Shown here one piece after another: positions 25,383 through 32,584 of a stretch of DNA of 34,160 nucleotides; within the stretch, counting starts at the first letter, position 1; the number at the start of each line of letters is the position of its first letter. The position numbers were made by a program, and so were the translations under genes. The notes beneath the pieces are model-generated. The model was not told where the DNA came from and did no database searches. It worked only from the letters and a program-made list of their open reading frames with translations. This DNA is from Sedimentisphaerales bacterium (GTDB taxonomy: Bacteria > Planctomycetota > Phycisphaerae > Sedimentisphaerales > SM23-30), in the NCBI GenBank assembly GCA_028281535.1, contig JANQJS010000036.1, forward strand, positions 1 through 34,160, in the 5' to 3' direction.

Positions 25383-26921
25383 ATGCCATTAACAGCCAGT
25401 AAGATAATACGAATAGATGTTGATCGGGAACGGTTAAAAGCAATCATTGCTTTTAACGGCGACACGCCAGGTCCGACCATGACAGCCGATGAAATCCTCA
25501 AAGAGGTCACGGATGAAGGAATCATGGTCGATGATCAGGGTAAAAAAAATATTGAAACATTTGCCGCCGAATTTACGCCAGAAAATCTTCCAAAACCTGT
25601 AGTGGTTGCCACCGGAAAAGAGCCGGTCCACGATAGAAGTGGTCGTATTGAAAAACTTTATTTAGATAAAGAACCTCCAAAGCCAAGTGAGCCAGAAGCA
25701 AAGGAGTCAACTGGTTCAGAAAACCCCAAAGATCCACAAGCCGAAGAAGACGAAGTTGAAAATCACTACGACCGTTCTTCGATTATCAAAGTTCATGATA
25801 ATGAACAAATTCTTAAAATACATCCGATTATTCATGGCGATAATGGTGTTGATGTATATGGAAAAGAAATTAACCGCAAGCTGGGAGTTGAAGCCAAGCC
25901 CAAGCTTGGATTAAATGTTGAGTTGCAGGGCGATGGCGTTTTTGCTACCTGTGGCGGGCAATTATTTGATGATAATGATAAATTTTGGGTAAATCCAAAA
26001 TTGGAAATTCAAGGCAATGTCGACTTTTCAGTAGGTAATATTGATTTTGATGGTGAAGTGATTATTGGTAAAAATGTTGTCGACTTATTTAAAGTGGTCA
26101 GTAAATCTGAAGTTTCAGTTCATGGCATGATTGAAGCCGCAGAAGTGCAAGCTGGTAAAGATCTATTTGTGACAGGGGGGGTTGCCGGTAAAGAAAAGGG
26201 TGTTGTTATTGCCGGTCGAGATATTCAATCCAAATATTTAACCAACGCAAAAGTAAGAGCAAAACGCGATATTATTGCTGTTAAAGAAGTGGTCAATTGT
26301 GATCTGGCTTGTAATGGTCAGTTAAAAATTGAAACCGGTTCACTAATAGGTGGGAATTCTATGGTTATGGGGGGGATTCTCGTCAAACAGCTTGGATCGG
26401 AGTTAGGCGTTAAAACCAATGTTTCAGTTGGCATCGATGCGGATTTGAAAGCGCTCTATGAAGATGTATTGCCAAAAGTACGTGAGAAAAAACAAAAAGC
26501 AAAAAAGGTCAAGCAGGTCGTTGAGCCTTTGTTGGCAAATCAAAAACATCTGAATCAGGAACAAAAAGAAAAAGCGACAGAATTGCTTTATCAAGCTTAC
26601 GAATTAGAAGATAGCGTTAATGAAATGCTTGAAGATTTGGAAACGGCATACAAAAAAACGCAGCAAGAAGCTGTAACTGAAATCTCCGTCTTAGGTACTG
26701 TTTATAATGGCGTGGTTATTCAGTTTCCCAAAGTTAACACGATGATAAACAGTCCTATAGAAGGACCATTGACAATCAAGCCTGTTAAAGTTAAAGGGTC
26801 TTTAAGAGTGATTGCTGTGGATAAAACCACGGGGTCAGAACATGATTTAGGTGCGGGTGCCGGGGGAGATGATCTCTTCTTTAAGGTTGAAGCACTCTTG
26901 CGTTCGAATGAAGAAGACTAG
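25383..26921 (+). CDS. FapA/DUF342 protein
   Basis: About 512 residues, matching the layout of FapA (DUF342), a right-handed beta-helix protein of uncertain role. The N-terminal part (1-95) contains LKAIIAFNGDTPGPTMTADEI. A charged Pro/Glu-rich linker (about 100-135) follows. The core begins HPIIHGDNGVDVYGKEI, then has repeated short strands such as NPKLEIQGNVDFSVGNIDF, the usual FapA signature, through about residue 355. A Lys/Glu-rich coiled coil (about 365-440) and a final beta segment close the protein. The start is uncertain: an in-frame TTG at 25371 is 3-4 bases from GAGGG, and ATG 25383 is about 15 bases from it; I prefer ATG. It lies 86 bases after the receiver gene, so the three genes probably form one transcript. 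Cytoplasmic, since no signal peptide is seen. Confidence 0.85.
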   Translation: MPLTASKIIRIDVDRERLKAIIAFNGDTPGPTMTADEILKEVTDEGIMVDDQGKKNIETFAAEFTPENLPKPVVVATGKEPVHDRSGRIEKLYLDKEPPKPSEPEAKESTGSENPKDPQAEEDEVENHYDRSSIIKVHDNEQILKIHPIIHGDNGVDVYGKEINRKLGVEAKPKLGLNVELQGDGVFATCGGQLFDDNDKFWVNPKLEIQGNVDFSVGNIDFDGEVIIGKNVVDLFKVVSKSEVSVHGMIEAAEVQAGKDLFVTGGVAGKEKGVVIAGRDIQSKYLTNAKVRAKRDIIAVKEVVNCDLACNGQLKIETGSLIGGNSMVMGGILVKQLGSELGVKTNVSVGIDADLKALYEDVLPKVREKKQKAKKVKQVVEPLLANQKHLNQEQKEKATELLYQAYELEDSVNEMLEDLETAYKKTQQEAVTEISVLGTVYNGVVIQFPKVNTMINSPIEGPLTIKPVKVKGSLRVIAVDKTTGSEHDLGAGAGGDDLFFKVEALLRSNEED

Positions 26922-26938
26922 TGCTTCGAACCATTTTT
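26902..26938 (+). terminator. Possible terminator between convergent genes
   Basis: GTTCGAA (26902-26908), inside the end of the FapA-like gene, pairs with TTCGAAC (26925-26931), followed by CATTTTT. The stem is 7 bp with a long 16-base loop. It sits in the 15-base gap between converging genes. Weak, since the loop is long and the T run short. Confidence 0.3.
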
Positions 26939-27170
26939 AGCCTACCAATGAATCAATATCAGCCTGCTCAATTTTGCTGGCTTTTTTATCCAGTCGTTCA
27001 CTTAACCAGCTCATGACACCTGGTGTGTAAGGTAGTTTACCTTTTTTCAAGATATCAATCATATCGGTTTCACGTCGGTCTCTTTCGCTTTCCTTTTTCA
27101 CGGAATTAACCTGACGAGTCGAAGCTGCCTTAGCTAAACGTTTATCCAGTCTGTCACGTCGATGTCCCAT
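26937..27170 (-). CDS. Small basic protein of unknown function
   Basis: 77 residues, highly charged: a basic N-terminal half (MGHRRDRLDKRLAKAAS, then KKESERDRRETD) and a more structured C-terminal half (GKLPYTPGVMSWLSERLDKK), ending ADIDSLVG. A good ribosome site, AGGAGAG, lies about 9 bases before the ATG on the minus strand, which supports a real gene despite its size. No signal peptide or membrane helix is visible. The charge pattern would suit a nucleic-acid- or ribosome-associated helix, but I recognise no family and assign no function. It converges with the FapA-like gene and diverges from the carboxypeptidase. Confidence 0.65.
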   Translation of the reverse strand: MGHRRDRLDKRLAKAASTRQVNSVKKESERDRRETDMIDILKKGKLPYTPGVMSWLSERLDKKASKIEQADIDSLVG

Positions 27171-27353
27171 TGTCTTAACTCTCCTGACTACAATAGTTTA
27201 CCTGAATGGGTCTATGGAAAACTCACAATTATACTTATTTAGGCCAATTTGTCAAACCTTATCTGTAAATCTTTAAATCCCATTTAGATACCAACAAAAT
27301 GATATAAACGTTGTCAGGAACTTGATTTTTGGCGGCTGATAGGTTAAAAAGTT

Positions 27354-27369
27354 CATGGCGATTGCCATG
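27354..27369. repeat. Inverted repeat upstream of the PBP4-type gene
   Basis: CATGGC (27354-27359) and GCCATG (27364-27369) form a perfect 6-bp inverted repeat around GATT, about 90 bases before the carboxypeptidase start. It could be an operator or a leader hairpin. The rest of 27171-27455 shows no clear promoter. Confidence 0.3.
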
Positions 27370-27455
27370 GGCTCAAAAGATTGGATGGCTGGAAAATGGC
27401 TTACAATTAAATTTGGCGATTCTGTTAAATTCTACAATTAGCATACTAGTAAAAA

Positions 27456-28922
27456 ATGATGTATCAAGGACGACACCAAATCATCTCTAAGGTATTATTG
27501 ATTTGCCTGAGTATTGGCATGCTACCATTAATAGTGTGTGCTCAACCTTCAGCTGAAATCAATAAGCTCATCAAGCAATCGAAATTTAAAAAAACCTCCT
27601 TTTCAATTCTCTTTTATGATCTAACGGATGATAAGCAGCTTTATGCACATAATGCTCATTTGGCGTTAAAGCCCGCCAGTAATATGAAGCTCATGACTAC
27701 TGCGATGGCCTTAGATACGTTAGGCTCTGATTTCAAATTTAATACCGTTTTTGCACTTCATGGCAATGATTTAGTTGTTGTTGCCTCTGGTGATCCGCTA
27801 ACAGGAGATCCCATTCTGGCAAAAAAGGTTGATCGTAAAATTGATCAATTGTTTGATGATTTGGTCAGCCAGCTTGTGGCCAATCAGATTACAACCATAC
27901 CTGGCAACCTGATTATTGATGCGACGCTATTTGACGACCAGAGATTTCATCCATCCTGGCCGACAAGTCAATCTGATAAATGGTATACGGCACAGGTTGC
28001 AGCTCTGAATTTTAATAATAATTGTATCGACATAACCTTTATTCCAGCGGCGAATGAAAAGAGTAAGGTAACATATGAAATTTATCCTGATACCACATAT
28101 GTTCGGCTCTCAAATAAAGCCACTACAGTTAAAAAGGGTAAAAATAAAATTGGTGCAACACGTGTTATCAATACCAATAATATTACACTCCGGGGCAAGT
28201 GTCGCAATCGGCAAACCATTTACACGACAATTGATCGGCCGAGTGCATATTTCGGTCATTTATTAGCAGAGCATCTGTTGAAATATAACATAGAAATTCA
28301 AGGTAAACTCATTTTGACGGATTATTCTGTGCGACAACAAATGGTTCAATCGCCTTACAATTACATTATTTTAAGTCAGCACCAGACCTCTTTGAGTGAT
28401 GTATTATTAAGGTCTAACCAAAGCAGCTTGAATATGGCGGCCGAATGTCTTTTTAAGACGAATGGAGCGTACTATCAATCAACGTCAGGGCAGCCGTTAA
28501 GGCAAGGGAGTTGGAAGACAGCTCAAACAGCTATGACAGATTGGCTTACTAGAATGAATGTTGATTATTCCGAGTTCAAAATTGATGATGGCTCAGGGCT
28601 TAGTGCATTGAATCAACTTTCTGCCAATTCGATTGTCAAAGTATTAAAAAATTGTTACCTGAAAAGTGATTATGATATTTTAAAACAATCGCTTGCAACC
28701 CCTGAATCTGGTACGCTAAAAAAGTCAAGTCGATTTAAGCATCCTAGATTTAAAGATAGAATCTATGCAAAAACAGGATATATATCCAGGGCTTGGGCAT
28801 TAAGCGGGTACTTAAAAAATACACAGGATCATTGGATTGCATTTTCTATTATTGCAAATAATGGTAAGCACTCGCCTAGATCGACCATTGACCAAATCGC
28901 AACCGTTATGCTTGATCAATAA
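27456..28922 (+). CDS. PBP4-type D-alanyl-D-alanine carboxypeptidase/endopeptidase (S13)
   Basis: A 488-residue exported penicillin-binding protein that trims or cleaves peptidoglycan peptide cross-links in the periplasm. It has a signal peptide (LLICLSIGMLPLIVCAQ). The serine active-site tetrad is KPASNMK (Ser75, Lys78), the second motif SLN at residues 324-326 is followed by MAAE as expected for this family, and the third motif is AKTG (Lys439-Gly441). The large insert between the first and second motifs, including NQITTIPGNLIIDATLFDDQ and the WYTAQVAALNFNNN segment, is diagnostic of S13/DacB. The ATG pair at 27456/27459 has no visible Shine-Dalgarno, so the exact start is unsure by a codon. 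Its presence implies a peptidoglycan wall. It stands alone. Confidence 0.92.
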   Translation: MMYQGRHQIISKVLLICLSIGMLPLIVCAQPSAEINKLIKQSKFKKTSFSILFYDLTDDKQLYAHNAHLALKPASNMKLMTTAMALDTLGSDFKFNTVFALHGNDLVVVASGDPLTGDPILAKKVDRKIDQLFDDLVSQLVANQITTIPGNLIIDATLFDDQRFHPSWPTSQSDKWYTAQVAALNFNNNCIDITFIPAANEKSKVTYEIYPDTTYVRLSNKATTVKKGKNKIGATRVINTNNITLRGKCRNRQTIYTTIDRPSAYFGHLLAEHLLKYNIEIQGKLILTDYSVRQQMVQSPYNYIILSQHQTSLSDVLLRSNQSSLNMAAECLFKTNGAYYQSTSGQPLRQGSWKTAQTAMTDWLTRMNVDYSEFKIDDGSGLSALNQLSANSIVKVLKNCYLKSDYDILKQSLATPESGTLKKSSRFKHPRFKDRIYAKTGYISRAWALSGYLKNTQDHWIAFSIIANNGKHSPRSTIDQIATVMLDQ

Positions 28923-29149
28923 TCTAAATGCTTATCAGTATTTCTAACAACATATAGTTTAGTTGTAATTTTTGTTGAATTTTATGAAGTTAAAAATCTT
29001 CAATGGACGTCTTGGTCCTAACATGTGTGCTACTTGATTGGGGGTTTGTCGCATCTCTAAAATGCTTCCAAATAGCATAATGAAGCTGTTTTGGTGCATA
29101 CTTATTAATTGTAAATTTCAAAACTTTAATAAAAAAATAAATAAAATGT
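28923..29149. other. Intergenic region, no gene recognised
   Basis: AT-rich spacer after the carboxypeptidase gene. It has no convincing hairpin terminator. A 60-codon minus-strand open stretch (28990-29172) has no ribosome site and covers the promoter of the next gene, so it is not called. Confidence 0.5.
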
Positions 29150-29177
29150 TTGACAATCGCGTGTAAATGCATACAAT
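29150..29177 (+). promoter_or_regulatory. Strong sigma70-like promoter of the secreted-protein block
   Basis: Consensus TTGACA (29150-29155) and TACAAT (29172-29177) with 16 bases between. Transcription from about 29184 leaves an unusually long leader of about 210 bases before the gene at 29394. The leader includes an ACGT-CTATA-ACGT inverted repeat near 29317-29330. Confidence 0.7.
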
Positions 29178-29313
29178 ATTAGTAGTCGAGATATGCGGTA
29201 GTTTGGGAACAGAAATACCTTTTTACAACAACACTACAGTATAAATGTATAATTTTAAAACTGATTAAAATTAGCTGGTCGTTTTGCGCAAACACACAGG
29301 TAATCGAGGGGGG

Positions 29314-29397
29314 ATGTACGTCTATAACGTCAAGGTGGTTCGAGATGTTATTAGGGATAAAAATGCAACTATTTTTATTGGAAAGGGAATATTATGA
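29314..29397 (+). CDS. Possible 27-residue leader ORF coupled to the dockerin-like gene
   Basis: ATG at 29314 is preceded closely by a GAGG/G-rich run (29306-29313) and opens 27 codons (MYVYNVKVVRDVIRDKNATI, then FIGKGIL). The TGA at 29395-29397 overlaps the next ATG by the coupling pattern ATGA. The overlap and the purine-rich site suggest a translated leader that could control the downstream gene. The Shine-Dalgarno spacing is short (about 4 bases), and the downstream gene has its own GGAAAGGG, so this could be chance. Confidence 0.3.
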   Translation: MYVYNVKVVRDVIRDKNATIFIGKGIL

Positions 29398-29960
29398 AAA
29401 ATGTATTTACTATATTAGTTGTTTGTTTCGTGGCATTATTTGCCATGAATGTTTACGCTGGAAATGACGTTGTCGTTTCTAGTGATAATGTTAACTTTTT
29501 AGATAACTCACACGGTGTGAGTGTACAAGACGCATTGAGTGTTAATGACGCCAATGCAAATGTGATAAGTTTAAATGTTTTAAGCTTAGGTTATGTTGAA
29601 GGTGATCAACTGTTGGCGCAGGTGATTGAAGATGCCCGCAATGTTCAAGCATCACAAGCTGGAAGCAAAGCGATCCCGCTTTCTACAAGTTGTGACTGCT
29701 ACGGTGATGTTGCGGATTCATTAAACGCACCTAACCCTGATGGTGAAGTTTCATCTGGTGATGTAAATTACATCATTAACCAGTTGTCACCTACCTTTTT
29801 GCCGATTACGCCTGTTCCTGCGAACTTGGCATGTGCCGATGTCGCCGATGAAACTGGCGCAGTTGGTTCAGATGGAAAAGTAAGCTTCGGAGATGTACTT
29901 TACATCAACGGTTTGCTAGCTCCATCTTTTGATCCTATCGATTGTATCGATTTGGATTAA
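29394..29960 (+). CDS. Secreted 188-residue protein with dockerin-like C-terminus
   Basis: A signal peptide (VFTILVVCFVALFAMNVYA) is followed by about 75 residues of unrecognised, Asn/Val/Asp-rich sequence and then two calcium-loop-like units. The first runs from CDCYGDVADSLNAPNPDGEV into SSGDVNYIINQL. The second runs from CADVADETGAVGSDGKVSFG into DVLYINGLLAP. Each has the D.....DG.V...D(V) pattern followed by a short helix typical of type I dockerins, but with a longer loop before DG. Cys pairs bracket the units. It ends DCIDLD. The ribosome site is GGAAAGGG. Dockerins pair with cohesins; no cohesin is recognised in this window, so the partner and role are unknown. A strong promoter lies 210 bases upstream and a terminator follows, so it is a single-gene unit. 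Confidence 0.75.
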   Translation: MKNVFTILVVCFVALFAMNVYAGNDVVVSSDNVNFLDNSHGVSVQDALSVNDANANVISLNVLSLGYVEGDQLLAQVIEDARNVQASQAGSKAIPLSTSCDCYGDVADSLNAPNPDGEVSSGDVNYIINQLSPTFLPITPVPANLACADVADETGAVGSDGKVSFGDVLYINGLLAPSFDPIDCIDLD

Positions 29961-29985
29961 ACATAACATCTCATTAACCACTTAC

Positions 29986-30014
29986 AAGGCCTGGCTTGTT
30001 GCCAGGCCTTTCTT
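29986..30014 (+). terminator. Terminator after the 188-residue protein
   Basis: AAGGCCTGGC (29986-29995) pairs perfectly over 10 bp with GCCAGGCCTT (30001-30010), with loop TTGTT and a short T-rich tail. An almost identical hairpin occurs at 32207-32234. Confidence 0.85.
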
Positions 30015-30249
30015 ATAAAAATAATTACATAAAAACATATTATTAACTTTAAAGCTTGATTATAAAAAAGAAATGAATTTAGAATTTATTTTAAAACAAG
30101 AATAACAGAATGGGTGAGTTAAATTGTTGAGATGCTATCAGGGTGAAAAAATAGAATCCTGGTAATTATTATAAGATGAATATAAATACAATAAGATGCG
30201 AACGTTTAATAAATGGGGGATATAGATTCTTTTTTGTAGGAGTTTAATC

Positions 30250-31656
30250 ATGAGAAAAATTATTGTTACAATCTTGTTGGCATTAATTAGCCTGATGAAT
30301 CAGGTTGCATTTGCGCAATACGGAGGAGGGAATGGCGATGCGGCAAGCCCATATGTCATTAGTACAAATGCGCATTTTCAATATTTAGCCAACAATAGTT
30401 CAGAATGGTCATCTCATTTTGTATTACAAAGTGATTTGGATTTAACGGGCGTATCAGTTAATCCAATTGGCGATCCATCGAATCCATTTATCGGTAATTT
30501 CGATGGGGATAATTATGTGATTTCAGGTTATTCATTAAATATACAAAGCACAACAAGTCCCATAGGAGTCTTTGGTGTGATTGGCGGTGTTGTCAGCCAA
30601 ATTTCATATGCTGGCGTAGTTCAAAATGTAATCTTACATCAGCCGAGCATAACGGTTGGTTCAGGGGTTCTTAAAATAGGCAGCCTGGCTGGACAGTTCG
30701 ATGTTGGAAACATTACGAATTGTACTGTAATAAAACCAACAATAACTGGTGGCAACAATACTATAGGAGGCATGCTAGGAGAATCGAAGGGGTTAATTAG
30801 TCAATGTGCCGTAATAGACGCTTTAATCGAACCATTTGATGGTGCGCCTACTGTTGGCGGTTTTATTGGGCATGTACATTCAGCTGCTCAAGTTTATCAA
30901 AATTATGTAACAGGTTCTATACGATTTGATGCAAATTCCCAGTCACCAGGGGTTGTTGTTGGTGGTTTTTTAGGGTCAGCCAATGCAAATGCTGGAGATA
31001 ATTTAATAGAAGATAATTTCTGTATAGTAAATATCGTAAATAATGGTGTACCTTCGGCATCGGCAGGCATGGTCGTCGGTGGATTTATTGGTTCAGCAAG
31101 TAATGGCAATACTTTTATTCGTCGTTGTTATAGTGTTGGTAATTTACCAACGGATAGTGGGTTTAATGTTGGTGGGTTTGTTGGCGATGTCAATGGTGTA
31201 AGTTTTACAAGCTGTTATTGGGATAAATCACTAAATCCAAATTTATTTGACACTGGTGACAGTAGTGATGGTGATGATGGTGCAGGAGATTATTATGCTG
31301 TTTTTGGTTTACCAACATCAAATATGAAACAGCAAGCAACTTTTACAAATTGGGATTTTACCAATATATGGGAAATTACTGAAAATGTAAGTTATCCTAA
31401 TTTAATTAGTGTTGGTGAATATGATTGTTTATCTTGTATCGGTGATGTTCAAGGCAATGGATCGATATCTTCAGGTGACATTACAGAAATTATACTTTTA
31501 TTTAATAATGCGGGTATGCCGTTCATTCCTAATTCATCTCCACTATGGAATCCTTGTGCAGACCTTAATTTTGATGGTATTATTTCTTCTACTGATTTAA
31601 CTATTTTGGTTGGTATGTTAAACGCAGCGCCTGTTCCATTTATATCGTGTCCATAA
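30250..31656 (+). CDS. Secreted GLUG-repeat protein with dockerin-like C-terminus
   Basis: A 468-residue exported protein. The signal peptide (IIVTILLALISLMNQVAFA) is followed by GDAASPYVISTNAHFQYLAN, then HFVLQSDLDLTGV and FIGNFDGDNYVISGY, the standard entry to GLUG-type parallel beta-helix proteins. GLUG-like repeats follow, for example VGGFIGHVHSAAQVYQNYVT, VGGFLGSANANAG, VGGFIGSASNGNTFIRRCYS and VGGFVGDVNGVSFTSCYW. The C-terminal 73 residues (from 396) form a dockerin-like pair: CIGDVQGNGSISSGDITEII and CADLNFDGIISSTDLTILVG. The final residues are ISCP. TAGGAG precedes the ATG by 8 bases. It is likely a surface or extracellular adhesin or carbohydrate-associated protein (inference). A decayed copy of its C-terminal part lies immediately downstream. 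Confidence 0.85.
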   Translation: MRKIIVTILLALISLMNQVAFAQYGGGNGDAASPYVISTNAHFQYLANNSSEWSSHFVLQSDLDLTGVSVNPIGDPSNPFIGNFDGDNYVISGYSLNIQSTTSPIGVFGVIGGVVSQISYAGVVQNVILHQPSITVGSGVLKIGSLAGQFDVGNITNCTVIKPTITGGNNTIGGMLGESKGLISQCAVIDALIEPFDGAPTVGGFIGHVHSAAQVYQNYVTGSIRFDANSQSPGVVVGGFLGSANANAGDNLIEDNFCIVNIVNNGVPSASAGMVVGGFIGSASNGNTFIRRCYSVGNLPTDSGFNVGGFVGDVNGVSFTSCYWDKSLNPNLFDTGDSSDGDDGAGDYYAVFGLPTSNMKQQATFTNWDFTNIWEITENVSYPNLISVGEYDCLSCIGDVQGNGSISSGDITEIILLFNNAGMPFIPNSSPLWNPCADLNFDGIISSTDLTILVGMLNAAPVPFISCP

Positions 31657-31673
31657 AATTCTTTATAATTAAA

Positions 31674-31714
31674 GTGGGTGGTTTAATTATTAAATCACTC
31701 ACCTCATATTATTT
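31674..31714 (+). terminator. Hairpin after the GLUG-repeat gene
   Basis: A 13-bp stem (31674-31686 with 31690-31702, two G-T pairs, 3-base loop), 18 bases after the stop codon, is followed by a T-rich but not pure T tail. It is probably the terminator of the GLUG-repeat gene. Confidence 0.55.
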
Positions 31715-31815
31715 TAATCACTTTAAACATTAGAATGAAATCGTTTTGGTATATGAGATAATTTTTGAGTTGTCGTAGGGGAGCTTAAGTTAACTCTTAA
31801 TAATTAGTTTAATAT

Positions 31816-32142
31816 ACTTTTGTCGGTTGGAATTTTAATTTTATTTGGGATATTGAAGAGAGCGTAGATTACCCAGTTTTAAGAAGTACTGAGTGCTTAT
31901 CCTGCGTCGGTGATTTGTCTGGTGATAGCGTGGTAAATGTGTTCGATCTGTCGCTTATGTCACTATTGTTGCAAAGCTATGGGGTGCCACCATTTTATAA
32001 TATTTATCCAGCCGATAGCGGGTGGATTGGCTGTGCTGATATGACCGGCGATGGTGTAATTAATGTTTTTGATCAGTCAAATTTGACTTTGCATTTATAA
32101 AATAATGGTGTTGCTCCATTCTATGATGTTCCTTGTCCTTAA
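31816..32142 (+). pseudogene. Decayed C-terminal fragment of a dockerin-type paralogue
   Basis: The frame reading TFVGWNFNFIWDIEESVDYP then LRSTECLSCVGDLSGDSVVN and further NVFDLSLMSLLLQSY aligns in order with the end of the preceding gene (ATFTNWDFTNIWEI, DCLSCIGDVQGNG, CADLNFDG). It continues GCADMTGDGVINVFDQSNLT, then meets TAA at 32098-32100, after which the same frame resumes with NNGVAPFYDVPCP and a terminal TAA at 32140-32142. That ending matches the AAPVPFISCP end of the intact gene. The 5' part of the paralogue is missing: upstream of 31816 the frame is blocked and shows no resemblance. One internal stop plus a missing start indicate a remnant of a tandem duplicate. A start inside (ATG about 31915) giving a short peptide is possible but unsupported. 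Confidence 0.7.
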
Positions 32143-32206
32143 GAGTGTTTTAATAGTTAGAAATGATTGTGTGAATTTGGTTTAATGTAAATTAAAAAAT
32201 CACTAT

Positions 32207-32234
32207 AGGCCTGGCTCGTTGCCAGGCCTTTTTT
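32207..32234 (+). terminator. Terminator after the dockerin-type remnant
   Basis: AGGCCTGGC (32207-32215) pairs over 9 bp with GCCAGGCCT (32221-32229) around TCGTT, followed by a run of T. It is nearly the same sequence as the hairpin at 29986-30014. Confidence 0.9.
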
Positions 32235-32413
32235 GTGGTAAGATGAGCAAACAGTTTATTATTATTTGTGTGTCGTAATGTATCTTGGAATTATGTTAAC
32301 CTAAAATCGTTTTATTTAATTACTATAGAAATAGTGTTTATTTGGTTTGTGATAAGATTTGAATCGAAGAGAATATTAATTTATTCCCCAGTTATCGGTC
32401 ATCTAATTGCCCC
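32235..32413. other. Intergenic region without a gene
   Basis: AT-rich spacer between the last terminator and the promoter of the secretion ATPase. I see no ORF, repeat or hairpin worth noting. Confidence 0.5.
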
Positions 32414-32442
32414 TTGACCTTCGCTAAAGGGTCGTCTATAAT
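32414..32442 (+). promoter_or_regulatory. Near-consensus sigma70 promoter of the secretion ATPase gene
   Basis: TTGACC (32414-32419) and TATAAT (32437-32442) are separated by 17 bases, the best promoter match in the window. Transcription would start near 32449, giving a leader of about 136 bases. That leader holds an 8-bp inverted repeat, ACAATAGG (32521-32528) with CCTATTGT (32552-32559), ending 25 bases before the start codon. Confidence 0.75.
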
Positions 32443-32584
32443 GGAGATAGCGAAACAAACTTGTGGAATAATGTCTCCCGCATCGCACGCTCAGGTTAGC
32501 AAGCCGAGCACCTACCAGACACAATAGGCTCTAAATGGATCTCTGCATAATCCTATTGTTTACATAAGGTTATAATTAGCATAT

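Noticed and set aside
28990-29172. 60-codon minus-strand ORF
   Set aside because: No ribosome site and it overlaps the strong plus-strand promoter at 29150-29177; AT-rich random frame is likelier.
31915-32100. 61-codon ORF as an independent gene
   Set aside because: It is the middle of the decayed dockerin-type fragment, in the same frame as homologous codons before and after it.
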